Assembly (NCBI RefSeq): GCF_004804275.1
Contig: NZ_STGI01000013.1
Span: 1-64,000, forward strand
Direction of reading: 5' to 3'
Source of the DNA: Herbaspirillum sp. ST 5-3
Lineage (GTDB): Bacteria; Pseudomonadota; Gammaproteobacteria; Burkholderiales; Burkholderiaceae_D
DNA: 64,000 bases
Shown: one piece after another, positions 8,320 through 21,328 of the stretch
Layout: every line of letters starts with the position of its first letter
Position numbering within the stretch: position 1 is the first letter of the stretch
Position numbers and translations under genes: made by a program
The notes under the pieces: generated by a model
What the model was told of the DNA's origin: nothing
Seen by the model: only the letters and a program-made list of their open reading frames with translations
The model's database searches: none

Positions 8320-9657
8320 TCAAGCGGCAAGCTTGTCGGCAATCCGACGTGCCATCGCATTTGCGGTATCCGCACTTCTCGCTTCGACCATCACGCGGAT
8401 CAAGGGCTCTGTGCCCGATGCACGAATCAGGACGCGACCGTTATCGCCCAACTCCGATTCGACGATTTCCTTCTCGGCCACCGCCGCGCCGTTCTTCTGC
8501 CATTCAAAACCAGGCGTCACTTTCACGTTGACCAGGCTTTGCGGGAAAAGAACGAGATCGGCTGTCGCCTGCGCCAAGGTTTGACCGCTACGTTTCAATG
8601 CTGAGAGTACCTGCAAGGCGGAGACGATGCCGTCGCCGGTGGTGTGCTTGTCGAGGAATAGCAAGTGCCCCGATCCTTCGCCGCCGATCAGCCAGCCGCG
8701 CTCCTGCAGCACCTCGAGCACATAGCGGTCACCAACTTTCGCGCGCGCGAAGCCGACACCCAACTGCTTGCAGGCGACCTCAAGCGCCATGTTGGTCATC
8801 AGCGTGCCCACGACGCCTTGCACGGGGCCGGTCGACAGGCGGTCCTTGATCATCACATACAGCAGCTCATCGCCGTTATAGGCGCGCCCGGTTGAATCCA
8901 CCATCAGCAACCGGTCTGCGTCGCCATCGAGGGCAATGCCGAGATCGGCTTTGTGTTCCAGGACCGCGGCCGAGATTGCCGCCGGCGCGGTCGCCCCAAC
9001 GCCGTCGTTGATATTCAAGCCGTTTGGCTGGTTTCCGATCGAGATGACTTCCGCGCCGAGTTCATGGAACACATCGGGCGCGATGTGATAGGCCGCGCCG
9101 TGTGCGCAGTCCACCACAATCTTCAATCCGCGCAGGTCAAGCTCGTTTGGAAATGTACTCTTGCAAAACTCGATATAGCGGCCTTGCGCATCGAACAGTC
9201 GCTTGGCCTTGCCGAGCTTTTCCGACGGAACGCATTCGATTGGGGCTTCAAGCGCCGCTTCAATCGCGGACTCGACGGCATCCGGCAGCTTGTTGCCCGA
9301 TGCGGAGAAGAACTTGATACCGTTGTCGTCGTACGGATTATGAGATGCCGAAATAACGACACCTGCCGACAGGCGCAGCGCGCGAGTCAGGTAGGCGATC
9401 GCCGGCGTCGGCATCGGCCCGGCCAGGGTCACATCGACACCGGCGGCGGCAAAGCCTGCCTCAAGCGCGGCTTCCAGCATGTAGCCGGAAATGCGCGTGT
9501 CCTTCCCGATGAGCACAACCGGTTTCCCACTGCTCGATTCTGCCTGCGCCAGCACCTTGCCGGCGGCATAACCCAGCTTCATCACCAGGTCGGGAGTGAT
9601 CGGCAATGTCCCCACTCGCCCGCGCACGCCATCCGTGCCAAAGTATTTGCGTGTCAT
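8320..9657 (-). CDS. glmM: Phosphoglucosamine mutase
   Basis: GlmM interconverts glucosamine-6-phosphate and glucosamine-1-phosphate, the step before UDP-GlcNAc for peptidoglycan and LPS. The 445-residue protein has the family start [10 protein letters not shown], the active-site loop SASHNP with the phosphorylated Ser105, the metal loop DGDADR (the usual motif is DGDGDR), and the C-terminal phosphate loop [14 protein letters not shown]. The ATG at 9657 is chosen because AAGGAAG precedes it and it gives the canonical N-terminus; upstream in-frame codons would run into folP. It lies 10 bp after folP, the classic folP-glmM order, and is probably co-transcribed. Confidence 0.97.
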   Translation of the reverse strand: MTRKYFGTDGVRGRVGTLPITPDLVMKLGYAAGKVLAQAESSSGKPVVLIGKDTRISGYMLEAALEAGFAAAGVDVTLAGPMPTPAIAYLTRALRLSAGVVISASHNPYDDNGIKFFSASGNKLPDAVESAIEAALEAPIECVPSEKLGKAKRLFDAQGRYIEFCKSTFPNELDLRGLKIVVDCAHGAAYHIAPDVFHELGAEVISIGNQPNGLNINDGVGATAPAAISAAVLEHKADLGIALDGDADRLLMVDSTGRAYNGDELLYVMIKDRLSTGPVQGVVGTLMTNMALEVACKQLGVGFARAKVGDRYVLEVLQERGWLIGGEGSGHLLFLDKHTTGDGIVSALQVLSALKRSGQTLAQATADLVLFPQSLVNVKVTPGFEWQKNGAAVAEKEIVESELGDNGRVLIRASGTEPLIRVMVEARSADTANAMARRIADKLAA

Positions 9658-9667
9658 GTTTTCTTCC

Positions 9668-10516
9668 TTAGCTGTTCGTGGCGACTGCCTGCCAGACCTT
9701 GAGCGCATCCATCGTTTCCGCGACATCATGGACGCGAACAATCCGCGCGCCGCGCGCAACGGCCGCAATCGCGGCTGCTACACTTCCCGCCATGCGCTGC
9801 TCGACCGGCCTGCCGGTAATCGCGCCTATCATGGATTTGCGCGACAGTCCGGCCAAAATGGGAACGCCGACTTCGTCCGCCATCCTTCCGAGATCCCGCA
9901 GCAGGGCGAGATTATGTTCCAGCGTCTTGCCGAAACCGAATCCGGGATCAATACACAAGCGGCGGCGATCGATCCCTGTTTGTTCCATGGCCGCGACACG
10001 CTCTCGCAGAAACGCAGTAACTTCCTCGGTAACATTGTCATAGTGCGGCGTGACCTGCATCGTCGTCGGATCACGCAGCATGTGCATGATACACAGTGCA
10101 CAATCACTTTCCTTGACGACACTCAACGCCCCGTCCGCTCGAAAACCATTGATGTCATTGATCATGTCGACACCAGCAGCGATTGCTTCACGCATCACCT
10201 CGGGCTTGTAGGTATCCAGCGACAAGGGTTTGCCGCAATCCCGCAATGCATAGAGGACTGGCATGACGCGTCGCAATTCTTCGTCGAGCGGCAAAGGTTC
10301 TGCACCTGGCCGACTGGATTCGCCGCCGATATCGATGATATCGACACCGTCCGCAATCATTTGCTCGGCACGCGACAAGGCGAGATCCAGCGAGTGAAAT
10401 TGGCCTCCGTCGGAAAACGAATCCGGGGTGATGTTGAGAATTCCCATCACGAGCGGACGCGCCTGCTCCTCCATGGGGAAGCTATAGCGTCCGAATTGCA
10501 GGTATTGTGTTGTCAT
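9668..10516 (-). CDS. folP: Dihydropteroate synthase
   Basis: FolP condenses p-aminobenzoate with the pterin pyrophosphate in folate synthesis and is the sulfonamide target. The protein of 282 residues carries the signature [14 protein letters not shown] near the N-terminus, the second motif [11 protein letters not shown], and the pterin/phosphate-binding segment GLSRKSMIG towards the C-terminus. The ATG at 10516 is chosen; a TTG 30 bp upstream would overlap the ftsH terminator. No strong ribosome site is visible. The gene sits between ftsH and glmM, as in E. coli and most betaproteobacteria. Confidence 0.96.
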   Translation of the reverse strand: MTTQYLQFGRYSFPMEEQARPLVMGILNITPDSFSDGGQFHSLDLALSRAEQMIADGVDIIDIGGESSRPGAEPLPLDEELRRVMPVLYALRDCGKPLSLDTYKPEVMREAIAAGVDMINDINGFRADGALSVVKESDCALCIMHMLRDPTTMQVTPHYDNVTEEVTAFLRERVAAMEQTGIDRRRLCIDPGFGFGKTLEHNLALLRDLGRMADEVGVPILAGLSRKSMIGAITGRPVEQRMAGSVAAAIAAVARGARIVRVHDVAETMDALKVWQAVATNS

Positions 10517-10543
10517 TGGGGCGATACAAACATGTGATGCAAA

Positions 10544-10572
10544 CAAAAAGGGCGAGGATCACTCCTCACCCT
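10544..10572 (-). terminator. Rho-independent terminator of ftsH
   Basis: On the minus strand gggtgagga pairs with tcctcgccc (one mismatch) around gtga and is followed by TTTTTGTTT. It lies 30 bp past the ftsH stop and just before folP, so folP-glmM depends on read-through or its own promoter. Confidence 0.7.
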
Positions 10573-10602
10573 TGATTTGACCGTTAAGTCGGCTGCTGCT
10601 GC

Positions 10603-12489
10603 TTAGGCCGGCGCAGTTGCGTTGGGAGAAACACCACCGGATGTATTATCCGATGCGGACCGTTTGGTCGGGATCCCTGCCTTCGGCGGACGCGGCTCAC
10701 GGCCCTCCATGATGTCATTGACTTGGTCTGCGTCGAGTGTTTCCCACTCGAGCAAGGCATTGGCCATGATTTCGACCTTCTCCTTGTTTTCTTCAAGCAG
10801 CCTGCGCGACAACGCATATTGTGCATCCAGGATCGAACGAATCTCGGTGTCAACCTTTTGCTGGGTGGCCTCCGATACCGTCTTGGACGTCATGCGCCCG
10901 AAGTATGCATCCTGCTCACTGTCCTCGTACACCATGGTGCCCAAGGTTTCGGACATGCCGTAGCGAGTGACCATTGCACGGGCAAGCTTGGTTGCACGTT
11001 CGAAGTCGTTCGAGGCGCCGGTCGACATCTGATGCATGAAGATCTCTTCGGCGATGCGTCCGCCGAACAGGATTGCGATCTCTTCCAGCATCTTGTCCTT
11101 GTACATGTTCACACGGTCATGTTCCGGCAGTTGCCATGTCAGGCCGAGCGCATAACCGCGCGGCATGATGGTGACCTTGTGCACCGGGTCTGCTTTTGGC
11201 AACAGCTTGGCGACGACGGCGTGACCGGATTCATGGAATGCCGTGTTGCGGCGTTCTTCCTCGCGCATGACTGCCGATTTGCGCTCCGGACCCATCACGA
11301 TCTTGTCCTTGGCGTCTTCGAAATCCTGCATTTCGACCAGGCGCTTGTTTCGGCGCGCGGCGAACAGTGCAGCTTCGTTGACCAGATTGGCCAGATCGGC
11401 TCCGGAGAAACCGGGTGTGCCACGTGCCAGAATGTCAGCCTTCACGTCGGGGGCAATCGGCACCTTGCGCATATGCACGTACAGGATCTGTTCGCGACCG
11501 CGGATATCCGGCAAGCCGACCATCACCTGGCGGTCGAAACGGCCCGGACGAAGCAGTGCCTTGTCGAGCACGTCAGCGCGGTTGGTTGCTGCAATCACGA
11601 TCACGCCCGAATTGGCCTCGAAGCCATCCATTTCGACCAGCAATTGGTTCAAGGTCTGTTCGCGCTCGTCGTTACCGCCACCCATGCCGGCGCCACGGTG
11701 GCGACCGACGGCATCGATTTCATCGATGAAGATGATGCAAGGCGAGTGTTTCTTCGCGTTCTCGAACATGTCGCGTACGCGGGAGGCGCCAACACCAACA
11801 AACATTTCAACGAAGTCGGAACCGGAAATCGTAAAGAACGGCACCTTGGCTTCGCCCGCAATGGCGCGAGCCAGCAAGGTCTTGCCGGTACCCGGAGGGC
11901 CGACCATCAGCACGCCACGCGGAATGCGGCCGCCGAGCTTCTGGAATTTGGTTGGGTCACGCAGGAAGTCAACCAGCTCCTGGACTTCTTCTTTCGCCTC
12001 GTCGCAGCCGGCAACATCGGCAAAGGTCACGGTATTGCTCGCTTCATCGAGCATGCGAGCCTTGGAACGGCCGAACGAGAACGCCCCGCCCTTGCCGCCT
12101 CCTTGCATCTGACGCATGAAAAACACCCAGACGCCGATCAGCAGCAGCATCGGGAACCAGGAAATGAAAACTTGCGACAGGAACGATTGTTCTTCCGGCT
12201 GCTTGACGTCGAATTTGACGCCATTGTTGATCAGATCGCCGATCAGGCCGCGATCAAGATAGGTCACCGCTGTCTTGATGCGCTTGCCATCATTGGTCGT
12301 CGCGACAATGGTACGGTCTTCAATGACTGCTTCGCGAATCTGCTTGGCCTTGACCTCGTCCAGGAAGTCCGAGTAGGGGATCGGCGTTGCGCCGCCGGCC
12401 AGAGTGCGTCCGTCGAACTGCTTGAAGACAGTGAAGAGCACCAAGGCGATGACCACCCAGATGGCGGCCTTCGAAAACATATTGTTCAC
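10603..12489 (-). CDS. ftsH: ATP-dependent zinc metalloprotease FtsH
   Basis: FtsH is a membrane-anchored AAA+ protease that removes unassembled membrane proteins and regulators such as sigma-32 and LpxC. The 628-residue protein has TM1 at about 8-25, a periplasmic domain, TM2 at about 108-126, Walker A GPPGTGKT (197-204), Walker B IIFIDEID (about 252-259), the second region of homology with RPGRFDR, and the zinc site HESGH (419-423). The C-terminal tail is Pro/Ser/Thr-rich. It follows rlmE on the same strand by 208 bp, the conserved rlmE-ftsH pair, and ends in its own terminator. Confidence 0.98.
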   Translation of the reverse strand: MNNMFSKAAIWVVIALVLFTVFKQFDGRTLAGGATPIPYSDFLDEVKAKQIREAVIEDRTIVATTNDGKRIKTAVTYLDRGLIGDLINNGVKFDVKQPEEQSFLSQVFISWFPMLLLIGVWVFFMRQMQGGGKGGAFSFGRSKARMLDEASNTVTFADVAGCDEAKEEVQELVDFLRDPTKFQKLGGRIPRGVLMVGPPGTGKTLLARAIAGEAKVPFFTISGSDFVEMFVGVGASRVRDMFENAKKHSPCIIFIDEIDAVGRHRGAGMGGGNDEREQTLNQLLVEMDGFEANSGVIVIAATNRADVLDKALLRPGRFDRQVMVGLPDIRGREQILYVHMRKVPIAPDVKADILARGTPGFSGADLANLVNEAALFAARRNKRLVEMQDFEDAKDKIVMGPERKSAVMREEERRNTAFHESGHAVVAKLLPKADPVHKVTIMPRGYALGLTWQLPEHDRVNMYKDKMLEEIAILFGGRIAEEIFMHQMSTGASNDFERATKLARAMVTRYGMSETLGTMVYEDSEQDAYFGRMTSKTVSEATQQKVDTEIRSILDAQYALSRRLLEENKEKVEIMANALLEWETLDADQVNDIMEGREPRPPKAGIPTKRSASDNTSGGVSPNATAPA

Positions 12490-12697
12490 TAGAACTCCTT
12501 AGACGCAGGCGCGCCTATTTACAAAGCTTGTAATTGATTCTACCCGCAATAATCTGTGGTTGCCAGCCCGAATATTGCTTCAAATCGCGGGGAAAATGAC
12601 CGCAAGTTGCGCCGTAGCGACCGAATCTCGATGGGTTTGCCCAGCATGTGCGGCTCGTTTTGCGGAAATCAAGGGTTATCAAGTAATCAACTTGCAA

Positions 12698-13342
12698 CTA
12701 GTGAGGGTTTTTGAGGACTTTACCAAGCAAAAATATTTCCGAGGATTTGTCCCTGCTGGCCTTGGGCTTCTTGGACGTTACGGTCTTGAATTCCTGGCGG
12801 AACTTCTCGACAAGTTGGGTATAACCCGGCCCGTTGAAACATTTGACGAGCAGGGTGCCGGAAGGTTTCATATGGGCTTGTGCAAATTCGATCGCCAAGT
12901 CGATGATATGCTCAACCCGTGCCGCGTCCGTGACTGCGACGCCCGACAGGTTGGGCGCCATGTCGGACAAGACCAGATCGACCTTGCGGCCGGCGACCAC
13001 TTCCTCCAGTTGGTCCAGCACTTCCTGTTCGCGGAAATCGCCTTGTATGAAATGCACATCCGCGATCGGCTCCATGGGCAGCATGTCCAGCCCGATGATG
13101 GTGCCGTTGATGCCGCCCCCCTCCTTCCCGGCCAGCTTGTTGCGTGCGTACTGCGACCAGCTCCCCGGCGCGCAGCCCAGATCGACGATGATTTGCCCCG
13201 GCCTGATCAGTTTTTCGCTCTCGTCGATTTCCTTCAGTTTGTAGACAGCGCGCGCGCGATAGCCCTCCTTCTGTGCCTGCTTCACATAAGGATCGTTGAT
13301 ATGGTCATGCACCCAGTTTTTGTTGAATTTGTTCTTTGCCAT
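12698..13342 (-). CDS. rlmE: 23S rRNA (uridine-2552-2'-O) methyltransferase
   Basis: RlmE (FtsJ/RrmJ) methylates U2552 of 23S rRNA late in 50S assembly. The 214-residue protein has the SAM-binding motif [13 protein letters not shown] and the family's catalytic tetrad, here Lys35, Asp127 (SDMAPN), Lys167 (LLVKCF) and Glu202 (SEIFLLG). It precedes ftsH and is divergent from yhbY, another 50S-assembly gene, with a 34-bp gap; this arrangement is conserved in proteobacteria. The 208 bp between it and ftsH hold no gene I can support. Confidence 0.97.
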   Translation of the reverse strand: MAKNKFNKNWVHDHINDPYVKQAQKEGYRARAVYKLKEIDESEKLIRPGQIIVDLGCAPGSWSQYARNKLAGKEGGGINGTIIGLDMLPMEPIADVHFIQGDFREQEVLDQLEEVVAGRKVDLVLSDMAPNLSGVAVTDAARVEHIIDLAIEFAQAHMKPSGTLLVKCFNGPGYTQLVEKFRQEFKTVTSKKPKASRDKSSEIFLLGKVLKNPH

Positions 13343-13376
13343 TCGCGTAGAATACCGCTTTTAAGGAATATTAATC

Positions 13377-13850
13377 ATGTTGAAACTGACACCCGCCGAG
13401 CGCAGCGCGCTCCGCTCCGAGGCGCATGCACTGGACCCCGTCGTCATTATCGGCGATGCCGGCTTGACACCCGCCGTGCTGAAGGAAATCGACTCCAGCC
13501 TGAACGCCCATGGACTGATCAAGGTTCGCGTCTTCGGCGACGACCGCGATGCACGCATTGAAATCTATGAAAAAATCTGCGAAGAACTGGGTGCCGCCCC
13601 GATTCAGCATATCGGCAAACTGCTGGTGCTCTACCGTCCGAAAAAAGATGCTCCCAAGGAGCGCAGCGAAAAGCGCGGCAAAGGCCTGCGCGAAGTAACG
13701 ATCGTCAAACCAAGCCCGAGCGGGACCAAGCGCCCGACGGTGACCAAGGTTGTCCTGAAAGGTAATGAGCGCGTCACGGCCGGCGGGAATATCAAGCGCG
13801 CCAAAAAGCGTCAAACCAGTTCAAAGAAATCCGCTTTGGGCAGGACTTGA
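13377..13850 (+). CDS. yhbY: YhbY/CRM-domain RNA-binding protein
   Basis: The protein of 157 residues begins with a CRS1-YhbY (CRM) domain at residues 1-95, including the GDAGLT and KVRVFGDDRD segments typical of this family. YhbY associates with pre-50S ribosomal particles. The C-terminal 60 residues are a basic Lys/Arg-rich tail, longer than the E. coli protein (97 residues), a common betaproteobacterial extension likely to contact RNA. It is divergent from rlmE. Confidence 0.92.
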   Translation: MLKLTPAERSALRSEAHALDPVVIIGDAGLTPAVLKEIDSSLNAHGLIKVRVFGDDRDARIEIYEKICEELGAAPIQHIGKLLVLYRPKKDAPKERSEKRGKGLREVTIVKPSPSGTKRPTVTKVVLKGNERVTAGGNIKRAKKRQTSSKKSALGRT

Positions 13851-13902
13851 GAAGAAGACCGCGACAACTCGACAGGCATGGCGATCATGGTCGCCACTTC
13901 AA

Positions 13903-14352
13903 TCATCGCAGTTTCCAGATAAGTAGCGCGCCAAGCAGGCTCTGGATCAGGTAGAACGCGCTCGACACGCCATGCAAGATGCCGAATTGGCTCTTCGTCG
14001 CAGCGTCCATCACACCGCCGGGACCTGCCGCCTCGCGCAACGTCGACATAAACGGCTGCAGTCCGAAGTAGCCGACCAGCGCACAAACGAGCATCGCCAA
14101 CGCAAGCCAACGAACCTGTTTTCCCGCTTTGGCATTACTTTCCTCTGGAGCGGACTTGACTGATGCGATCAGTGCGAGCGCGCAGACAATCGAGATCCAG
14201 GCTTCAATCCGGAACAATTTTCCCGCGATCGTTCCGGCCAGCATTCTGTCAGTCAAGCTTGCAAAGAGCGTCGGCGCGACCACGTAGCCAATGGTCCACA
14301 GACTCCCGATCCAGAGCGTAGCAATCAGCAGCCGAATGCGTGCGGCACGCAT
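13903..14352 (-). CDS. DUF4149 membrane protein
   Basis: A 149-residue integral membrane protein with about four hydrophobic segments (around 7-27, 52-66, 80-98 and 127-146) that fits the DUF4149 family. Function is unknown. It starts 6 bp after greA and is very likely co-transcribed with it, as in many Burkholderiales. The N-terminus MRAARIRLLIATLW is typical of the family. Confidence 0.8.
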   Translation of the reverse strand: MRAARIRLLIATLWIGSLWTIGYVVAPTLFASLTDRMLAGTIAGKLFRIEAWISIVCALALIASVKSAPEESNAKAGKQVRWLALAMLVCALVGYFGLQPFMSTLREAAGPGGVMDAATKSQFGILHGVSSAFYLIQSLLGALLIWKLR

Positions 14353-14358
14353 CGCAAC

Positions 14359-14835
14359 TCAGATGTAGCGGACTTCGAGGACTTCGTATTCGCGGATGCC
14401 GGACGGCGCATTCACTTCAACCACGTCGCCCGCATATTTGCCGATCAGCGCACGCGCGATCGGAGATGTGATCGACACCTTCTTTTCTTTCAGGTCGGCT
14501 TCATCCTCTCCGACAATCTGGTAGGTCACTTTTTGGCCAGACTCAAGATCTTCGAGATCGACCGTTGAGGCAAAAACGATACGACCTTCGGCATCCAGCA
14601 CGGTCGGGTCGATGATCTGCGCAGCGCCCAGCTTGCCTTCCAACTCCGCGATACGCCCTTCGATAAATGCCTGGCGCTCCTTGGCGGCGTCGTATTCAGC
14701 GTTTTCGGACAGGTCGCCCTGGGCGCGCGCTTCCGCAATGGCGCTGATGACGGACGGACGATCCTTGGTTTTCAGGCGGTGCAATTCAGCCTTCAAAAGC
14801 TCTGCGCCGCGCTTGGTAATGGGTACTGTACTCAT
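14359..14835 (-). CDS. greA: Transcription elongation factor GreA
   Basis: GreA rescues backtracked RNA polymerase by stimulating cleavage of the transcript 3' end. The 158-residue protein is full length: an N-terminal coiled coil (about 1-75) with the acidic tip in the segment GDLSENAEYDAAKE, and a C-terminal FKBP-like domain ending SGIREYEVLEVRYI. It lies 100 bp downstream of carB across a strong palindrome, the usual carAB-greA order. Confidence 0.97.
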   Translation of the reverse strand: MSTVPITKRGAELLKAELHRLKTKDRPSVISAIAEARAQGDLSENAEYDAAKERQAFIEGRIAELEGKLGAAQIIDPTVLDAEGRIVFASTVDLEDLESGQKVTYQIVGEDEADLKEKKVSITSPIARALIGKYAGDVVEVNAPSGIREYEVLEVRYI

Positions 14836-14859
14836 GATTTTTTTGAGGCGAAATGAAAA

Positions 14860-14914
14860 CCACAGAGGTCACAAATAACTCCGGGAAACCCGGAATCGTC
14901 TGTGACCTCTGTGG
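14860..14914. repeat. Nested palindrome between carB and greA
   Basis: ccacagaggtcaca (14860-14873) is the exact reverse complement of 14901-14914, and inside it tccggg-aaa-cccgga (14880-14894) forms a second perfect hairpin. The RNA would fold as one long stem with an internal loop. The outer sequence resembles the dispersed CACAGAGG-type intergenic repeats common in proteobacteria (from memory). It starts 22 bp after the carB stop and has no T-run, so it is either an mRNA-stability/attenuation element or a repeat. Confidence 0.75.
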
Positions 14915-14935
14915 CTAAGTCTTATCTGTAAAAGC

Positions 14936-18158
<3,223 letters not shown>

Positions 18159-18166
<8 letters not shown>

Positions 18167-19313
18167 TTTTGTGTTTCTCCATCATCGCCACGAAGCGATC
18201 AAACAGGGGGGCGATGTCATGCGGGCCGGGCGATGCTTCCGGGTGGCCCTGGAAGCAGAACGCCGGTTTGTCGGTGCGCGCGAAGCCTTGCAGCGAACCG
18301 TCGAACAGCGACACATGGGTGATGCGGCAGTTGGACGGCAATGTATCCACATCGACGGCAAAACCATGGTTCTGCGAGGTGATCATCACCTGCTTGGTGT
18401 CGAGGTCTTGCACCGGATGGTTTGCACCATGATGGCCGAATTTCATCTTCAATGTTTTTGCGCCGGATGCGAGCGCCATGATCTGGTGACCGAGGCAGAT
18501 GCCGAAGGTCGGGATGCCGCGTTCGATCAGTTCGCGGGTTGCCGCGATTGCATAGTCACATGGTTCCGGGTCACCGGGTCCGTTCGACAGGAAGATGCCG
18601 TCAGGGTTCAGAGCGAGCGCTTCCGCGGCGGACGCCTGTGCGGGCAGCACCGTGACCTTGCAACCACGCTCGGCCAGCATGCGCAGGATGTTGTACTTGA
18701 CGCCATAGTCATAGGCAACGACATGGAATTTCGGCTTGGTCTGCTTGCCGTAGCCTTCGCCGAGCTTCCATTCCGATTCCGTCCACACGTAGGACTTGGC
18801 GGTGGAAACCACCTTGGCCAGATCCATGCCGGCCAGGCCGGGGAAGGATTTTGCCAGCGCCAGTGCCTCTTCGACGTTGGCCGCCTCGCCCGCCATGATC
18901 GCGCCGTTTTGCGCGCCCTTCTCGCGCAAGATGCGCGTGAGCTTGCGGGTGTCGATGCCGGCGATGCCGACCACATTTTCCGCCTTCAGATAGTCGGACA
19001 GGGTTTGCTTCGAGCGGAAGTTCGATGCCAGCAGCGGCAGATCCTTGATGATCAGGCCGGCAGCATGGATTTTGCTCGCCTCGACGTCTTCTTCATTCAC
19101 GCCGACGTTGCCGATATGCGGATAGGTCAGGGTGACAATTTGGCGGCTGTAACTGGGGTCGGTCAGGATTTCCTGGTAGCCTGTAATGGCCGTGTTGAAC
19201 ACGACTTCACCGATCGTATGACCGGAAGCACCAATTGAAAAACCCTGGAAAATCGACCCGTCTGCAAGCGCTAGGATGGCCGGAACTGATTGGCCAGAAA
19301 AAAATGGCAGCAA
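18159..19313 (-). CDS. carA: Carbamoyl-phosphate synthase small subunit (glutamine amidotransferase), TTG start
   Basis: CarA hydrolyses glutamine and delivers ammonia to CarB. The 384-residue protein has the N-terminal CPSase domain and a C-terminal class I amidotransferase domain with the nucleophile Cys273 in GICLGHQ and partners His357 and Glu359 in GHPEA. The start codon is TTG: AGGAG lies 6 bp before it and the N-terminus [15 protein letters not shown] matches the family, while no nearby ATG does. The leader of about 140 nt may carry regulation. It is the first gene of carA-carB. Confidence 0.96.
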
Positions 19314-19456
19314 GGGTAACTCCTGAGATTGTTACCGCCGCTGCGCCGCGCCAGAACGACCGCCAACCGAACGGCTTGCGCTGGGTGTCGAGGGTCTTTT
19401 TGGGACGAGATGGAAGGGGTATGCGCTACGGCGGACTGAATTAGTTAAACCCCGAA

Positions 19457-19485
19457 ATTATAGCCGAGAACACCCTATCCTGCAA
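19457..19485 (-). promoter_or_regulatory. Predicted carA promoter
   Basis: The minus strand carries TTGCAG (19480-19485), a 17-bp spacer and a perfect TATAAT (19457-19462). A palindrome (19482-19499) overlaps the -35 element. Confidence 0.6.
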
Positions 19486-19499
19486 ACTTGTAAGTTTGC
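19482..19499. promoter_or_regulatory. Palindrome over the carA -35 (possible operator)
   Basis: gcaaactt-gt-aagtttgc has perfect 8-bp arms and a 2-bp centre, the geometry of a dimeric repressor site. Its overlap with the -35 hexamer suggests repression of carAB. The regulator is not identified. A role as a weak terminator for the upstream GlcG-like gene is an alternative. Confidence 0.45.
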
Positions 19500-19557
19500 G
19501 GTAAGGCAGTCAGCGCCCGGCGCAGAAGTCTCGAAATCATGCCGCCGCGGCGTTTTG

Positions 19558-19965
19558 TCAGAGCGCCAGCGCCGCGATGCCCGTCTTGGCAATTTGCACG
19601 TCTTCAGAGGATTTGACGCCCGAAACCCCCACAGCGCCGATGCATTGACCGTTCGCCATGATCGGAACGCCGCCTTCCAGCATGCCTTCGACGGCCGGCA
19701 CCGTGACGAACGACACGCGGCCGTTGTTGATCATGTCTTCGTACACCTTGGTTTCCCGGCGCCCCAAGGCTGCGGTCCTGGCCTTGGCGGGCGCGATGTG
19801 CGAGGAAAGCGGCGCAGCGCCGTCCAGGCGTTGCAGCCAGAGCAGATGGCCTCCATCATCCACGATCGAAATCGTGACTGCCCAGTTGTTTGCGTTTGCT
19901 TCGGTTTCGGCGGCTGCGGCGATCTTCTTGACGTCGTCGAGCGTGAGGACTTGTTTGGATTGCAT
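19558..19965 (-). CDS. GlcG/HbpS-family protein
   Basis: The 135-residue product is a small protein of the GlcG/HbpS (PF03928-type) family, seen in the pattern LTLDDVKKIAAAAE, VDDGGHLL, AP.KARTAA and GGVPI..NGQCIGAVGVSG. Relatives bind haem or cobalamin or occur in glycolate operons; none of those partner genes is adjacent, so its role is open. The ATG at 19965 follows GGAGG by 4 bp; the longer reading frame upstream would run up against the next gene and lacks such a site. Confidence 0.85.
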   Translation of the reverse strand: MQSKQVLTLDDVKKIAAAAETEANANNWAVTISIVDDGGHLLWLQRLDGAAPLSSHIAPAKARTAALGRRETKVYEDMINNGRVSFVTVPAVEGMLEGGVPIMANGQCIGAVGVSGVKSSEDVQIAKTGIAALAL

Positions 19966-20042
19966 TGTGCCTCCATGGTGGATATCCAGAGATTGTACGT
20001 CCGCAGCACCACGCGCGCCGTCCGCATAAGTACGTAGGCGCA

Positions 20043-21218
20043 TCAACGCTTGTTTTGCTTCAAGAGCAGATCAACCAAAGGTTGCAGTTCGGCCGACAGC
20101 TTGCCGATATGTGGCAACACCTCATCTTGCCGCCCCTCCTTGATCCATTGCAACAGGGTTGCCAGATCGGGGCTGCCGGATTTTTCACTCGCACCAAGCG
20201 GGTCCACGGCGCCCTCGCGCGCGTCCGACACGGGAATGTCGCCGCGCAAAAACGCCATTTCCTCTTCCTTGCCCACGATGCCTGTAATCGCACGGGTCAG
20301 GCCGAACATCGCGCGCCGACGTGCCAGCCCTTGAATTGCCTGCAAGCTGACGGTGGCGGGCTCCGGGCAATCATCGCTGAGTGACGCGAGGCCGCAACTT
20401 GCGATAAATGCCATTCGGTCACTTTTGACCAATTGTGCGCCGGCAATTGCCCGGCATATACGTTGCGCAAAACAGCGGGCGGAATCGAAATTGATGCTGC
20501 CCGTCGCAAGAATGAATTCTGCTTCGCCGCTCCGCGCAACATGGTCGCTTTGCCGCACCGTCCGGCGCAGCAGATCACCGATCGCCCTCACCACGTTTTG
20601 TGGCGGTGCAGCCGCGACATCGTCCACGCCGATATGCTTCAAACCGATGCAGACATGGAGGACGACAAAGTTTTTCCTGGATTTGACAGAGTTCGCCAGC
20701 AGCGTTTCGACGCCGGCGCGCGCGACGTCGGCAGACGGCAGACTTTCCGGAGAAATGTCTTCTGCGTTCTCGACCAGCGCTTCGAGGCTGCGCTCGAACT
20801 CATGTTGCGTTGTCACCAGCTTGGACAAAATATCGAGCCGGGACAGGAGCTGCGCGGTGCCGATTCCCTTGGTAATCAAATCGGTGGCACCTGCGGCTTT
20901 GGCGCGGTCACGCTCTTCGTGCTCGTCGCTGCCGGATACGACCACGACCGGGATGTCGCGTATACGGCTGATGCGGGAGCTGCGGATGCGGTGCAACAAC
21001 CCGTAGCCATCCAGCTTCGGCATCGTCAGGTCGGTGATGACCACGCGTATGCTCGGATCCAGCAGCAAGGTTTCCCATGCCTCTTCGCCGTCGAGCGCCT
21101 CGCGAAAATCGAACATGCCTTCGATATGCTTGATCAGCGTTGCGCGCACGATGCGCGAATCGTCAGCGATCAGGACGCGCGGCTTGGCAGGCAGTTCAAT
21201 CGAGGTTTGTGTGGTCAT
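20043..21218 (-). CDS. Response regulator with degenerate GGDEF-like output domain
   Basis: The 391-residue protein has an N-terminal receiver domain (about 12-130) with the acidic pocket at Asp19-Asp20, phosphoacceptor Asp63 (VVITDLTMP) and conserved KG near 117. Residues 185-310 resemble a diguanylate cyclase fold, but the catalytic GGDEF is replaced by SGEAEF, so cyclase activity is unlikely. A helical tail of about 70 residues follows. No cognate kinase lies next to it. It may act as a c-di-GMP or GTP sensor or by protein contact. Confidence 0.75.
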   Translation of the reverse strand: MTTQTSIELPAKPRVLIADDSRIVRATLIKHIEGMFDFREALDGEEAWETLLLDPSIRVVITDLTMPKLDGYGLLHRIRSSRISRIRDIPVVVVSGSDEHEERDRAKAAGATDLITKGIGTAQLLSRLDILSKLVTTQHEFERSLEALVENAEDISPESLPSADVARAGVETLLANSVKSRKNFVVLHVCIGLKHIGVDDVAAAPPQNVVRAIGDLLRRTVRQSDHVARSGEAEFILATGSINFDSARCFAQRICRAIAGAQLVKSDRMAFIASCGLASLSDDCPEPATVSLQAIQGLARRRAMFGLTRAITGIVGKEEEMAFLRGDIPVSDAREGAVDPLGASEKSGSPDLATLLQWIKEGRQDEVLPHIGKLSAELQPLVDLLLKQNKR

Positions 21219-21328
21219 GCGAGACAGTTAAGTATGCTTTCCTGCAAGCATAACCCTGCATCATGGATTTTGACAGCACCACCCATTTCCCTTACATTGT
21301 CCGTGTCTTTACCACGCAACTTATCCGA

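Noticed and set aside
9657-9768. Longer N-terminus for glmM (37 extra residues)
   Set aside because: The extension is antisense-like sequence within folP; the internal ATG has a good ribosome site and the family N-terminus.
10723-12492. 589-codon frame antisense to ftsH
   Set aside because: Shadow of ftsH; composition (His, Gln, Arg rich) is typical of antisense translation.
12515-12697. 60-codon frame between rlmE and ftsH
   Set aside because: Short, no ribosome site, no recognisable product, and probably the ftsH leader.
19235-19444. 69-codon plus-strand frame in the carA leader
   Set aside because: It overlaps the carA start and leader, with no motif or ribosome site.
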